Program-made: the position numbers and the translations under genes
Notes under the pieces: model-generated
What the model was told of the DNA's origin: nothing
Databases searched by the model: none
The model's input: only the letters and a program-made list of their open reading frames with translations
Source of the DNA: Pseudonocardia phyllosphaerae
GTDB lineage: Bacteria; Actinomycetota; Actinomycetes; Mycobacteriales; Pseudonocardiaceae
Reading direction: 5' to 3'
DNA length: 64,000 nucleotides
Assembly: GCF_046546475.1 (NCBI RefSeq)
Contig: NZ_JBKGXS010000001.1
Location: 1,083,876 to 1,147,875 of the forward strand
Shown: piece by piece, positions 50,521 to 59,501 of the stretch
How the letters are laid out: the number at the start of each line of letters is the position of its first letter
Numbering within the stretch: the stretch's first letter is position 1

Positions 50521-50572
50521 ACACGAGAGCTGCGGAGGCATGATCGAACAACCCTCATGTACCTCTCACCGA
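50521..50572. repeat. 52-base direct repeat A, at the 3' end of the DUF559 gene
   Basis: Ungapped match of 41/52 bases to repeat B at 51630-51681 in the same orientation, sharing the core GCATGATCGAACA. It includes the DUF559 stop codon. GAGAGGTACA at 50514 and TGTACCTCTC at 50558 make it a stem-loop as well. Confidence 0.7.
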
Positions 50573-51544
50573 CCGGGCTGTGCCGAGCCGCCGCTCCCGC
50601 AGGCTCCGCACCAGGTGCACCGTCCGGTCCGGTGTCCGGGGCAGCCCGGCGTTCGTGAAGCGGAGCGTGTGCCACCCGAGGGCCGACGTCCTGACGTCGC
50701 GGTCCCGATCCAGCTCGTCGTCGTGATCACCGCCGTCGTACTCGATCGCGAGCAGAGCTTCGGGGTAGGCGAGGTCGAAGTGCACGTCGCGTCCGTACGG
50801 CGGCCGTACCCAGTGCTGGACCGCAGGGCTCGGCAGCCCGGCGAGGACCAGCAACAGCCGTAGCCGGGTCTCCTGCGGGGAACCCGCCCGCGGGTCGGCG
50901 AGAGCGACGACGCCGGGGATCCCGGCCGCCCCTCGTGCTCCCGGATGCGCACCGCGCAGCAGTAGCAGCTCCGCCGGGTCGAATCCCGGGCTCGACGCCG
51001 TCACCCGCGACCGGTCACGGACCCACGCCGGTGGCGGCGCCTCCGGCCAGGTCGTGAACACCGGCCGTTCGGCGTCGCGGCGGCCCAGCGCGTCGACGGC
51101 GACGACGGCCTCGACGCCCTCGAGCCGGCGGGCCAGGTCCCACGCCGTCCGCAGCGGATCGGTGACCAGCACCCCCTGCGCGTACCCGGCGGAGCCGGCG
51201 ACGCCGCGACGGACGACGAGGTCGGTGCGGGACCGGAAGCGGTGTGGGACGACCACCTCGGCGGGGGCGTCGCGCGGGCCGCACGAGGCCCCCAGCAGCT
51301 CCGCCGCGGAGTAACCGCAGGCCGCCCCGCCGAACGGTTCGACGTACTGCGCGGCCGCGTGGGCACGGACGAGGGGAGTGGCCTCGACGTCGGCGTGGAC
51401 GTAGATGTCCGGGAACAACCGCCGGAACCGTGGTCCACGCAGACGGGACTTGGTGAGCCGGCCGGCGGTGACGGCGGTGGAGCCGCGGAAGGAGCGTTCG
51501 TGCGGGAGGAGCACGGTCCGTGTGGTGCGGCGCGGCCGGGTCAT
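50555..51544 (-). CDS. DUF559 domain protein (PD-(D/E)XK-like endonuclease fold)
   Basis: 329 residues from ATG 51544. Residues 10-90 resemble the AbiEi-type winged-helix N-terminus found in actinobacterial DUF559 proteins (STAVTAGRLTKSRLRGPRFR, YSAAELLGA). The C-terminal domain has VHFDLAYPEALLAIEYDGGD and HTLRFTNAGLPRTPDRTVHL, the Vsr-like nuclease pattern with likely catalytic Asp/Glu. Role unknown. Such genes are frequent, variable in position and often multicopy. Here the gene is bracketed by 52-base direct repeats, one overlapping its stop, and it interrupts the hupB-mutT1 neighbourhood. Confidence 0.78.
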   Translation of the reverse strand: MTRPRRTTRTVLLPHERSFRGSTAVTAGRLTKSRLRGPRFRRLFPDIYVHADVEATPLVRAHAAAQYVEPFGGAACGYSAAELLGASCGPRDAPAEVVVPHRFRSRTDLVVRRGVAGSAGYAQGVLVTDPLRTAWDLARRLEGVEAVVAVDALGRRDAERPVFTTWPEAPPPAWVRDRSRVTASSPGFDPAELLLLRGAHPGARGAAGIPGVVALADPRAGSPQETRLRLLLVLAGLPSPAVQHWVRPPYGRDVHFDLAYPEALLAIEYDGGDHDDELDRDRDVRTSALGWHTLRFTNAGLPRTPDRTVHLVRSLRERRLGTARSVRGT

Positions 51545-51629
51545 CCGCCGAGCGTCACGTGCCCCACGTCCCTGCACGCCCGAACGCTGCGGATCGGTCG
51601 CGATCGCAACCGCACGGCCGTCGAGGAGC

Positions 51630-51681
51630 ACAGGAGAGCGGTCGACGCATGATCGAACAGCTCCCCGGTACCCCTCACCGA
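51630..51681. repeat. 52-base direct repeat B, upstream of the DUF559 gene
   Basis: Partner of repeat A (41/52 identical). Read on the minus strand it contains a SerValArgGlyThr coding string equivalent to the C-terminus of the DUF559 protein, so it may be the relic 3' end of a former second copy. Confidence 0.7.
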
Positions 51682-51720
51682 TGAGACCGGTGGCGAGGTG
51701 CGGGCGGGCGCCCCGCGAGC

Positions 51721-52671
51721 TCAGGCCGGTGGGCGCCGGTAGTAGTCGGCGGACTGCAGCGTCCCGTCGGCGTCGAAGCCCAGGACCCAGGTGCTCGCCT
51801 TGGCCGACGGCACGTCCTCGACACCGGCGCCGGCCTCGTCGAGCAGGGTCTCCACGACGTCCGGGATCACCCCGCCCTGGCTGCTGATCAGGGTCACCCC
51901 GGGCTGCCCGGCGAGCGCGCGGAAGCGGAGCAGGCCGCCGTCGGGGTCCTCCCAGTAGCCACGCTCGCCGAGCAGCGGCTCGGTGGCGATCTCGGTGAAA
52001 CCGGCCTTCTCGGCGTAGGGCTCGATGGTCTGCGGGCAGCGGACCGGCGGGGCGGCGGCGACGCGGTCCGCGCCGAAGCGCGGCAGGAACTCCGCGAGCC
52101 GCCCGGCCTGGGTGGTGCCGGTGCCCGAGAGCGGGCGCAGGTCGTCGTCGCCCACCCAGGACTCGCGGTCCCCGGCCTTGGCGTGGCGCACCAGCACCAC
52201 CGTCGACGCAGGCACCCCGGCCTCGGCGAGCCGGGTCACCAGCTGCGCGTCGTGCGGGTAGTCGAGCAGCTCGACGGCCTCGGCCGGGGAGACCCAGCGC
52301 AGCTCGTCGGTCTCGTCGGTCGGGTCGAAGCCCTGGTCACCGACGACCTCGGCCGCCCAGTAGTGGACGACCTTCTGCCCGGGCTTACCCGGCACCGTGT
52401 ACGCCGTGTGCCCGAGCCGGGCGCCGAGGCGGCAGTCCAGCCGCGCCTCCTCGGCGGTCTCGCGCAGCGCGGTGCGGGTGAGTGGCTCACCCGGGTCCTG
52501 GTGGCCCTTGGGCAGGGACCAGTCGTCGTAGCGGGGGCGGTGCACCAGCGCGACCTCGAAGCCGCCGTCGGGCGTGCGCCGGTAGGGCACCGTCCCGGCA
52601 GCGACGACGTCGGCGAGCCCCGCCGGGTCGACCTCGGCTCCGTCGGTGCGGACGCGGGTCAGCAGTGGCAT
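51721..52671 (-). CDS. mutT1: MutT1-like NUDIX hydrolase fused to histidine phosphatase domain
   Basis: 316 residues from ATG 52671. The N-terminal Nudix box spans about residues 56-79 (GHQDPGE then RETAEE). Its final conserved Gly is Arg. The C-terminal half starts VVLVRHAKAGDRESW, the phosphohistidine RHG-type motif. This two-domain layout is that of mycobacterial MutT1 (Rv2985), which removes 8-oxo-dGTP and acts on diadenosine polyphosphates. It follows ppk by 7 bases on the same strand, forming a ppk-mutT1 operon as in M. tuberculosis. Confidence 0.9.
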   Translation of the reverse strand: MPLLTRVRTDGAEVDPAGLADVVAAGTVPYRRTPDGGFEVALVHRPRYDDWSLPKGHQDPGEPLTRTALRETAEEARLDCRLGARLGHTAYTVPGKPGQKVVHYWAAEVVGDQGFDPTDETDELRWVSPAEAVELLDYPHDAQLVTRLAEAGVPASTVVLVRHAKAGDRESWVGDDDLRPLSGTGTTQAGRLAEFLPRFGADRVAAAPPVRCPQTIEPYAEKAGFTEIATEPLLGERGYWEDPDGGLLRFRALAGQPGVTLISSQGGVIPDVVETLLDEAGAGVEDVPSAKASTWVLGFDADGTLQSADYYRRPPA

Positions 52672-52678
52672 GGAACGC

Positions 52679-55102
52679 TCAGTCCTCCGACGAGCCGCGG
52701 CGGGACTTCATCATCTCGATCTGGTGGTCGCGGACCCGGATGTTCTCCGAGCCCGGTGCCGGCGACGGCGACCACGACCCGTCCGCCTGGAGCGCCCAGC
52801 AGCGGGTCGCCGGGTCCAGGCAGGAGTCGAACATCTCGCCGAGCTGGTCGGCGAGCTTCGGGTCCGCCACCCGCAGCATGACCTCGACGCGGCGGTCGAG
52901 GTTGCGGTGCATCATGTCCGCCGAGCCGATCCAGTACTCGTCGGCCGCGCCGAAGTGCAGCACCCGGGAGTGCTCCAGGAACGGCCCCAGGATCGACCGG
53001 ACGGTGATGTTCTCCGACAGGCCCGGACGGCCGGGGATCAGCGCGCAGATGCCGCGCACGATGATGTCGACCGGCACCCCCGCCCGCGACGCCCGGTAGC
53101 AGGCGTCGATGATCGCCTCGTCGACCAGGGAGTTGGCCTTGATCTGCACCCGGGCCCCGGGCTCGCCTGCGCGGTGGGCCTCGATCTCGTCGTCGATCCG
53201 GCGGACGATGCCGCGCCGGATCCCGTACGGCGCGACCAGCAGGCTGCGGTAGGAGTTCTGCCGCGAGTAGCCGGTCAGCGAGTTGAACAGGTCCGTCAGG
53301 TCCGCGCCGATGGTCGGGTCGGCGGTGAGCACGCCGATGTCCTCGTAGAGCCGGGCGGTCTTGGGGTTGTAGTTGCCGGTACCGATGTGGCAGTAGCGGC
53401 GGATCTCCGACCCCTCCTGGCGGACGACCAGGCAGGTCTTGCAGTGCGTCTTCAGCCCGACCAGGCCGTACACCACGTGCACGCCTGCCTTCTCCAGCTC
53501 GCGCGCCCAGCGGATGTTGGCCTGCTCGTCGAACCGGGCCTTGATCTCCACCAGCGCGACGACCTGCTTGCCGGCCTCGGCGGCGTCGATCAGCGCGTTG
53601 ACGATCGGCGAGTCACCGGAGGTCCGGTACAGCGTCTGCTTGATCGCCAGGACGTTCGGGTCGGCCGCGGCCTGCTCGATGAAGCGCTGGGTCGAGGTGG
53701 AGAACGAGTCGTACGGGTGGTGCACCAGCACGTCGCCCTCGCGCAGGGTCGCGAACACGCTGCGCGGGGTCTCCCGCTCGGCGAACGCGGGGTGCGTGGC
53801 CGGGCGGAACGGCTCGTCCTTCAGATCCGGCCGGTTGACGCCGTGGATCTGCCAGAGCCCGGTCAGGTCGAGCAGCCCGGGCACGGTGACGACGTCGTTG
53901 GGGTCGACGTCGAGCTCGCGCAGCAGCAGCTCGAGCACGTGCTCGGACATGGTGTCGAGTACCTCGAGCCGCACCGGCGGGCCGAAGCGGCGCCGGGCGA
54001 GCTCGCGCTCCAGGGCCTGCAGCAGGTCCTCGTCGCGGTCCTCCTCGACCTCCAGGTCGGCGTTACGCGTGACGCGGAACGGGTGGACCTCGGTGACCTC
54101 CATGCCGTTGAACAGCTGGCCGAGGTGCGCCGAGATCAGCTCCTCGATCGGCAGGAAGGTGACCTGCTTGTTGCCCGACAGCGCGTCCGGCGGGTCGACG
54201 GTCACCAGCCGCGGCACGTTGTTCGGGACCTTGACCCTGGCGAAGCGCTCGGTGCGGCCCTCGGGGTCGCGCACGGTCACCGCGAGGTTCAGCGACAGCC
54301 CGGAGATGTAGGGGAACGGGTGCGCCGGGTCGACCGCGAGCGGGGTCAGCACCGGGTAGACCTGCTCGGAGAAGTAGTCCGACAGGCGCAGCCGCTCGGC
54401 CTCGGTCAGCTCCTCCCAGGAGCGGATGTGGATGCCGGCGGCGTCGAGCTCGGGGCGCAGCTCGTCGCGGAACACCTCGGCCTGCGCGCGGGACAGGTCC
54501 CGGCTGCGCTCGGTGACCCGGGCGAGCTGCTGGCGCGGGGTGAGGCCGTCGGCGCTGCGCACGCTCAGCCCGGTCTCGTCGCGGCGCTTCAGCCCGGCGA
54601 CGCGGACCATGTAGAACTCGTCGAGGTTCGACGCGAAGATCGCCAGGAACTTGGCGCGCTCCAGCAGCGGCTGGCTGGCGTCCTCGGCGAGCGCGAGCAC
54701 CCGGGCGTTGAAGTCCAGCCAGGACAGCTCCCGGTTGAGGTAGCGGTCCTCGGGCAGCACGTCGGCCGACGCCGGCACCGGCGTCGTCGCGCCCGCGGGC
54801 GGCTGGATCGGTGCCGCACCGGCCGGGGCCGCGGGCACCGTCGGCGGAGCGGGCGGCGCGGGCGGACCGGCCTGCTGCGGGATGTGCTGCTCGGGCTCGC
54901 CGTTCTGCTCGACGGCGGCCTCCGCGGTCTCCTGCACGGTGCGGTTCGCGGTGTGCACGCGGCGCGACGCGGGGCGCGGAGTCCGCTTCGCGGCGCCGGC
55001 CCGGGACCGCGCAGGACCCGAGCCCGGCCCCTTCTTCGCGGTGCCGCTCGACGAGGGGGTGGTGCCGTTCCGGTTGGTGCTGTTGCTCGGGTCGTCCTTC
55101 AC
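52679..55102 (-). CDS. ppk: Polyphosphate kinase 1 with disordered N-terminal extension
   Basis: 807 residues from GTG 55102. Residues 1-115 are Pro/Ala/Ser-rich and low in complexity. The enzyme begins YLNRELSWLDFNARVLALAED. The autophosphorylated His is in YCHIGTGNYNPKTARLYED, and KQTLYRTSGDSPIVNAL and DEQANIRWARELEKAGVHVV are conserved. It reversibly polymerises the ATP gamma-phosphate into polyphosphate at the membrane. The mutT1-like gene follows 7 bases later. A downstream in-frame start would remove the extension, but the GTG is the first good one. Confidence 0.96.
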   Translation of the reverse strand: MKDDPSNSTNRNGTTPSSSGTAKKGPGSGPARSRAGAAKRTPRPASRRVHTANRTVQETAEAAVEQNGEPEQHIPQQAGPPAPPAPPTVPAAPAGAAPIQPPAGATTPVPASADVLPEDRYLNRELSWLDFNARVLALAEDASQPLLERAKFLAIFASNLDEFYMVRVAGLKRRDETGLSVRSADGLTPRQQLARVTERSRDLSRAQAEVFRDELRPELDAAGIHIRSWEELTEAERLRLSDYFSEQVYPVLTPLAVDPAHPFPYISGLSLNLAVTVRDPEGRTERFARVKVPNNVPRLVTVDPPDALSGNKQVTFLPIEELISAHLGQLFNGMEVTEVHPFRVTRNADLEVEEDRDEDLLQALERELARRRFGPPVRLEVLDTMSEHVLELLLRELDVDPNDVVTVPGLLDLTGLWQIHGVNRPDLKDEPFRPATHPAFAERETPRSVFATLREGDVLVHHPYDSFSTSTQRFIEQAAADPNVLAIKQTLYRTSGDSPIVNALIDAAEAGKQVVALVEIKARFDEQANIRWARELEKAGVHVVYGLVGLKTHCKTCLVVRQEGSEIRRYCHIGTGNYNPKTARLYEDIGVLTADPTIGADLTDLFNSLTGYSRQNSYRSLLVAPYGIRRGIVRRIDDEIEAHRAGEPGARVQIKANSLVDEAIIDACYRASRAGVPVDIIVRGICALIPGRPGLSENITVRSILGPFLEHSRVLHFGAADEYWIGSADMMHRNLDRRVEVMLRVADPKLADQLGEMFDSCLDPATRCWALQADGSWSPSPAPGSENIRVRDHQIEMMKSRRGSSED

Positions 55103-55239
55103 GCGGCCGATTGTTTCGCACCGCGTGGTCGTGGTCCACGTGAGAGCGCCCCGATCAGATGAAATCTCCGTGAGGTCGCTCTCGCGAGGGGGTCGTACCT
55201 GCGATTCGTGTGCAGCGAGTCACCGTCGGCACGGGTGAA

Positions 55240-55938
55240 CTACGGTGCCGGGCACCGGGTGGGTCCGGCCGGGCCGAGGTCGCGGTCGCGCTCGGTGACC
55301 ACCGCGGCCGTCCACGTGCCGACGCCCAGGCGCAGCGCGTCGTCGAGGTCGGCGGCGGTGTCGACGTCGCGGCGCAGGCTCTCCCGGGCCCCGGTCAGCG
55401 GCAGCGCGCCGGACCCCGCGTGCGCCGACGCCGAGGGCCCGCCGAAGTGCGGGTCGAGGTCCACCCCGGGCGCGGCGAGCAGCAGCGTCGTGCCCTCGGC
55501 GGGCGCGTCGGGGACGAACACCCGCCGCGTGCCACCGGCGAACAGCAGCGCCGCGGCGGCGACGGCGTCGTCGAGGTCGGAGCCGCGCAGCGCGGGCAGG
55601 TCCGCCTGCAGCGCACCGATCGCGGCGTTCGCGTCGCGGGAGCGCAGGATGCTCGCGCCGTGCCGCAGCGCGCCGTTGAGCTCGCGCCCAGGATCGGTCG
55701 CGACCTCGACGCCGAGCTGCCCCATCTCGATCGCGACGGCCGGGTCCGCGGAGATCACCAGCACCCGCCGCACCGAGGCGGCCGACGCGGCGGCGGCGAC
55801 GGTGTCGCGGGCCAGCGCGAGCGCGAGCCGCTGGTGCGCCCCGGCGTCGCCGACGCCGCGGTCGGCGGCCCCGCGCAGCCGGGTCTTGGCGCGCGGCAGC
55901 GGTTTCACCGGTACGACCAGGTCCACCCGCAGCGTCAC
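55240..55938 (-). CDS. cofC: Phosphoenolpyruvate/2-phospholactate guanylyltransferase for F420 synthesis (CofC/FbiD)
   Basis: 232 residues from ATG 55938. VDLVVPVKPLPRAKTRLRG is the nucleotide-binding N-terminus of the family, with LQADLPALRGSDLDDAV carrying the metal-binding Asp. FVPDAPAEGTTLLLAAPG is typical. In actinobacteria this enzyme (FbiD, Rv2983) activates phosphoenolpyruvate with GTP for coenzyme F420. Its presence supports F420 use by the Ddn-like protein at 11.1 kb and possibly the LLM oxidoreductase at 39.6 kb. Divergent from plsC. Confidence 0.9.
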   Translation of the reverse strand: MTLRVDLVVPVKPLPRAKTRLRGAADRGVGDAGAHQRLALALARDTVAAAASAASVRRVLVISADPAVAIEMGQLGVEVATDPGRELNGALRHGASILRSRDANAAIGALQADLPALRGSDLDDAVAAAALLFAGGTRRVFVPDAPAEGTTLLLAAPGVDLDPHFGGPSASAHAGSGALPLTGARESLRRDVDTAADLDDALRLGVGTWTAAVVTERDRDLGPAGPTRCPAP

Positions 55939-56102
55939 GCGTCCATCGTGGCACCGATCCGCGCCCGGCCGGTGACGGGCATGTGACCGGGTCGGCTTTA
56001 CCCGCGCGGCCCCGTCCGGGGAGACTCCGTGCGACGTCCGTGGATCACCCGGTCCCGGACCGCTGCGACCCCGCCGTGACGCGGGGGTGAGGAGGCCTGC
56101 CG

Positions 56103-56825
56103 GTGGCCCGCGAGAAGGGCGGATTCTGGATCGGGCTGTGTGTCCCGATCTTCTACCCGCTGGGATGGCTCACCGGGCGCCAGCGCTACGAGGGGCGGGA
56201 GCACCTGCCCGCCAAGGGCGGCGCGCTGGTCGTCGGCAACCACATCTCCTACCTGGACCCGGTGCACACCGCGCTGTGGGTGCACACCGCGCGCCGGGCG
56301 CCGCGGTTCCTGGCGAAGAGCTCGCTGTGGAAGGTGCCGGTGCTGGGCCGGATCATGCGCGGCTCCGGGCAGATCCCGGTCTACCGCGACACCGCCGACG
56401 CCCAGCAGAGCCTCTCGGCAGGCGTCCAGGCCCTCGCCGACGGCAAGTCGCTGATCATCTACCCGGAGGGGACGATCACCCGCGACCCCGACGGCTGGCC
56501 GATGCGCGCCCGCACCGGCGTCGCCCGGATGGCGCTCGCCTCGGACGTCCCGATCATCCCGGTCGTGCACTGGGGCACCCGCGAGGTCTACGACCACTAC
56601 AACGGCAAGAAGTTCCGGCCGTTGCCGCGCAACCAGATCACCGTCCGCGCGGGGGAGCCGGTGGACCTGTCGGCCTACCGGGGCCGCCCGATGGACGCCG
56701 CGGTGCTGCGCGAGGTCACCGACCTGATCATGGGCAGGGTGCGCGACCTGCTGGCCGACGTGCGCGGCGAGCCCGCGCCCACCGAGTTCTACCGGCGCGG
56801 TGGTGCCCGGGAGGCCGAGGCGTGA
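56103..56825 (+). CDS. plsC: 1-acyl-sn-glycerol-3-phosphate acyltransferase
   Basis: 240 residues from GTG 56103. The catalytic H-x4-D box is GNHISYLDPVHTALW near residue 47. Block III is IYPEGTITRDPDGWPMRA, and IIPVVHWGTREVYDH is the fourth block. A single hydrophobic N-terminal segment (WIGLCVPIFYPLGWLTG) anchors it. It acylates lysophosphatidate to phosphatidate. It overlaps gpsA, which makes the glycerol-3-phosphate used one step earlier, so the two form a lipid-precursor operon. Confidence 0.92.
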   Translation: MAREKGGFWIGLCVPIFYPLGWLTGRQRYEGREHLPAKGGALVVGNHISYLDPVHTALWVHTARRAPRFLAKSSLWKVPVLGRIMRGSGQIPVYRDTADAQQSLSAGVQALADGKSLIIYPEGTITRDPDGWPMRARTGVARMALASDVPIIPVVHWGTREVYDHYNGKKFRPLPRNQITVRAGEPVDLSAYRGRPMDAAVLREVTDLIMGRVRDLLADVRGEPAPTEFYRRGGAREAEA

Positions 56826-57853
56826 TCCGCGCGGTCAACGAACCCGTGCACGACCTGCACCGGATCGCCGTCCTCGGCGCGGGCAGCTGGGGGACGACGT
56901 TCGCGAAGGTGCTCGCCGACGCAGGCCGCGAGGTCCGGCTGTGGGCGCGCCGCCGCGACGTCGCCACGGCGATCAACTCCGGCCATCACAACCCGGACTA
57001 CCTGCCCGAGGTCGAGCTGCCGGGCCGGCTCACCGCCACCAGCGACCCCGGCGAGGCCCTCGACGGCGCCGACGCGGTGATCCTCGCGGTGCCCTCGCAG
57101 TCGTTGCGCGCCAACCTCGAGGACTGGTCCGGGCTGATCCCCGACGGCGTCACGCTGGCCAGCCTGGCCAAGGGCGTCGAGCTGGGGACGCTCAAGACGA
57201 TGACCCAGGTCGTGCAGGACGTGACCGGGGTGGAGACCGAGCGGCTCGCCGTCGTCTCCGGGCCGAACCTGGCCGGGGAGATCGCGCACGAGCAGCCCAC
57301 CGCGACCGTGATCGCCTGCACCGACCACGAGCGGGCCGTCGCGCTGCAGACCGCGTGCGCGACCGGCTACTTCCGCGCCTACACCAACACCGACGTCGTC
57401 GGCGCGGAGATGGGCGGCGCGGGCAAGAACGTGATCGCACTCGCCGTCGGCGTCGCGTCCGGGATGGGGCTGGGCGACAACTCGCGCGCCTCCCTGATCA
57501 CCCGCGGGCTGGCCGAGATGTCCCGGCTGGGGACGGCGCTGGGCGCCTCGCCGATGACGTTCGCCGGGCTGGCCGGGATGGGCGACCTGGTGGCGACGTG
57601 CTCGTCGCCGCTGTCGCGCAACCGGACCTTCGGCGAGCAGCTGGGCCGCGGCGCGAGCCTGGCCGAGGCCGAGCGCGCCAACAACGGCCAGGTCGCCGAG
57701 GGCGTCAAGTCCTGCCTGTCGATCTGCGAGCTGGGCGAGCAGCACGACGTCGAGCTGCCGATCGCCGACGGCGTGCGCCGGATGTGCCACGAGGACATGT
57801 CCGCGCCGGCGCTGGCGAAGGAACTGATCTCCCGGGCACCCAAACCGGAGTGA
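56822..57853 (+). CDS. gpsA: NAD(P)-dependent glycerol-3-phosphate dehydrogenase
   Basis: 343 residues from GTG 56822, overlapping plsC by GTGA. IAVLGAGSWGTTFAKVLAD is the NAD site. VSGPNLAGEIAHEQPTATVI, GGAGKNVIALAVGVASGMG with the catalytic Lys, and FAGLAGMGDLVATCSSPLSR are diagnostic. It reduces dihydroxyacetone phosphate for phospholipid synthesis. Corresponds to Rv2982c. In mycobacteria ddl follows, but here a cystathionine gamma-lyase-like gene does. Confidence 0.96.
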   Translation: MIRAVNEPVHDLHRIAVLGAGSWGTTFAKVLADAGREVRLWARRRDVATAINSGHHNPDYLPEVELPGRLTATSDPGEALDGADAVILAVPSQSLRANLEDWSGLIPDGVTLASLAKGVELGTLKTMTQVVQDVTGVETERLAVVSGPNLAGEIAHEQPTATVIACTDHERAVALQTACATGYFRAYTNTDVVGAEMGGAGKNVIALAVGVASGMGLGDNSRASLITRGLAEMSRLGTALGASPMTFAGLAGMGDLVATCSSPLSRNRTFGEQLGRGASLAEAERANNGQVAEGVKSCLSICELGEQHDVELPIADGVRRMCHEDMSAPALAKELISRAPKPE

Positions 57854-57874
57854 GCGCGTCGTAGGCTCGCCCCG

Positions 57875-59005
57875 ATGAGCGGCGACGGCACGATCTGCAT
57901 CCGGGGCAACGAGCACTCCGAGGGCCCCGGCGGCGTCGCCGTCGGCGCCCCGGTGCACCGCGGACCCGTCCTGACCAGCGCGTACCACCTCGGGCTGCCG
58001 GGTCAGGAGGAGCCGGGCGCGGACTTCTACGCCCGCGCCGACAACCCGACGTGGCGCGAGTTCGAGGCCGCCGTCGGCGCGCTGGAGGGCGGGCCGTGCA
58101 CGGTCTACCCGTCCGGGATGGCGGCGATCGCGGCCGTGCTGCGCGGCTTCTCGACGCCCGAGCGCGGCGTGCTGCTGCCCAGCGACGGCTACTACGTCGC
58201 CCGCGCCCTGGCCGACGAGGAGCTGGTCGCGCTCGGCATCGACGTCGCCTACTGCGCGACGGCGGGGGACTGGGCCGAGGCGATCGCGACGGCGCGCCCA
58301 GGGCTGGTGATGGTGGAGACGCCGTCGAACCCGGGGCTGGAGGTGTGCGACATCCGCGCCGTCGCCGAGGCCGCGCACGAGGCCGGGGCGGTGCTCGCCG
58401 TCGACAACACCACGTGCACGCCGCTGGGCCAGCGCCCGCTGGAGCTGGGCGCGGACTTCTCGCTGGCCTCGGACACCAAGGCGATCGCCGGGCACGGCGA
58501 CGTGCTGCTCGGGCACGTCGCGGCCGCGGACCCGCTGCACGCGGAGCGGCTGCGCGCGGCCCGCACCCGCGGCGGTGCGATCGCAGGCCCGATGGAGGTG
58601 TGGCTGGCCCGGCGCGGGCTGGAGACCCTGGACCTGCGGCTGGCCCGGCAGGCGGAGAACGCCCGCGCGCTGGCGCTGGCGCTGCGCGAGCACCCCGCCG
58701 TGCGCGACGTGCGCTGGCCCGGTCTGGCCGACGACCCGTCGCACGTGCCGGCTCGGGAGCAGATGCGGCGCTGGAACGGGATCCTGCGCTTCACGCTGCC
58801 CGACGCCCGCGCCGTCGCCGAGTGGCTGGACGCGACCCGGCTGGTCGACTCCGCGACGAGCTTCGGCGGGTTGCGCACCTCGGCGGACCGCCGCGCCCGC
58901 TGGGGCGACGCCGTGCCGGACGGCCTGGTGCGGCTGTCGTGCGGCTGCGAGGACACCGAGGACCTGCTCGACGACGTGCTCGGCGCGCTCGACCGCCTCG
59001 GCTGA
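57875..59005 (+). CDS. Cystathionine gamma-lyase / Cys-Met metabolism PLP enzyme
   Basis: 376 residues from ATG 57875, 21 bases after gpsA. FYARADNPTWREFEAAVGAL and VYPSGMAAIAAVLRG are the substrate and PLP contacts. VETPSNPGLEVCDIRA and VDNTTCTPLGQRPLELGAD follow. The PLP lysine is in SLASDTKAIAGHGD. Family reactions are gamma-elimination or gamma-replacement of cystathionine and related amino acids. Lyase versus synthase cannot be separated by eye. It is the last gene in the conserved block before gene order changes. Confidence 0.85.
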   Translation: MSGDGTICIRGNEHSEGPGGVAVGAPVHRGPVLTSAYHLGLPGQEEPGADFYARADNPTWREFEAAVGALEGGPCTVYPSGMAAIAAVLRGFSTPERGVLLPSDGYYVARALADEELVALGIDVAYCATAGDWAEAIATARPGLVMVETPSNPGLEVCDIRAVAEAAHEAGAVLAVDNTTCTPLGQRPLELGADFSLASDTKAIAGHGDVLLGHVAAADPLHAERLRAARTRGGAIAGPMEVWLARRGLETLDLRLARQAENARALALALREHPAVRDVRWPGLADDPSHVPAREQMRRWNGILRFTLPDARAVAEWLDATRLVDSATSFGGLRTSADRRARWGDAVPDGLVRLSCGCEDTEDLLDDVLGALDRLG

Positions 59006-59025
59006 GCCCCGGCCGGGGGCCGCCG

Positions 59026-59232
59026 CTACTCGCGGGGGATCTCGGCGATCCAGCCCTGCTGCTCGGCCGGGCTCAGGTCGCAGTCGGGGCAGACCGAGAT
59101 GAACTGCGGGACGCCGTCGGAGACGACGACCTGGACCCTCTCCCGGATGGCCCGGCGGCCGCAGCAGGTGCACTGGGCGTCCGGACCGAACCGCTCGGCG
59201 TCCCTACCGGCGCGCGCGGCGTTCTCGTCCAT
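59026..59232 (-). CDS. Small zinc-ribbon-like protein (68 aa)
   Basis: ATG 59232 is preferred, since upstream in-frame sequence is not conserved-looking. Two cysteine clusters, CTCCGRRAIRE near residue 25 and CPDCDLSPAEQQ near residue 50, could bind one zinc. Rather acidic overall with no membrane segment. Convergent with the PLP enzyme. Function unknown. Confidence 0.65.
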   Translation of the reverse strand: MDENAARAGRDAERFGPDAQCTCCGRRAIRERVQVVVSDGVPQFISVCPDCDLSPAEQQGWIAEIPRE

Positions 59233-59501
59233 GACACGTGTGTAGCCCGCCGCGACGCGCCCGTCACGGGATCCGCGACGGGGTGTGGCGAACTGCACGC
59301 CGAGCGTCACGGGTGCGTTTCCGCTGGTTACGGCGCTATGACCGACGCCGGGATCGGCAGGCTTCCGGCGCCGCCGGTCCGGCCGGGAGATCGAGCCGGA
59401 TCCTCCCGTACACCTTCCCGCGGAGCTGTTATCACACTCGCGTAACCAGGCTTCCGTATGGTCGACTGCACATGGGCCCCGTGAGTCCTGGAGGTGGTTG
59501 C

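Noticed and set aside
50521..51681. attL/attR of an integrative element around the DUF559 gene
   Set aside because: The repeats are only 79% identical, enclose 1.1 kb with no integrase and do not sit at a tRNA. A cassette or duplication scar fits better.
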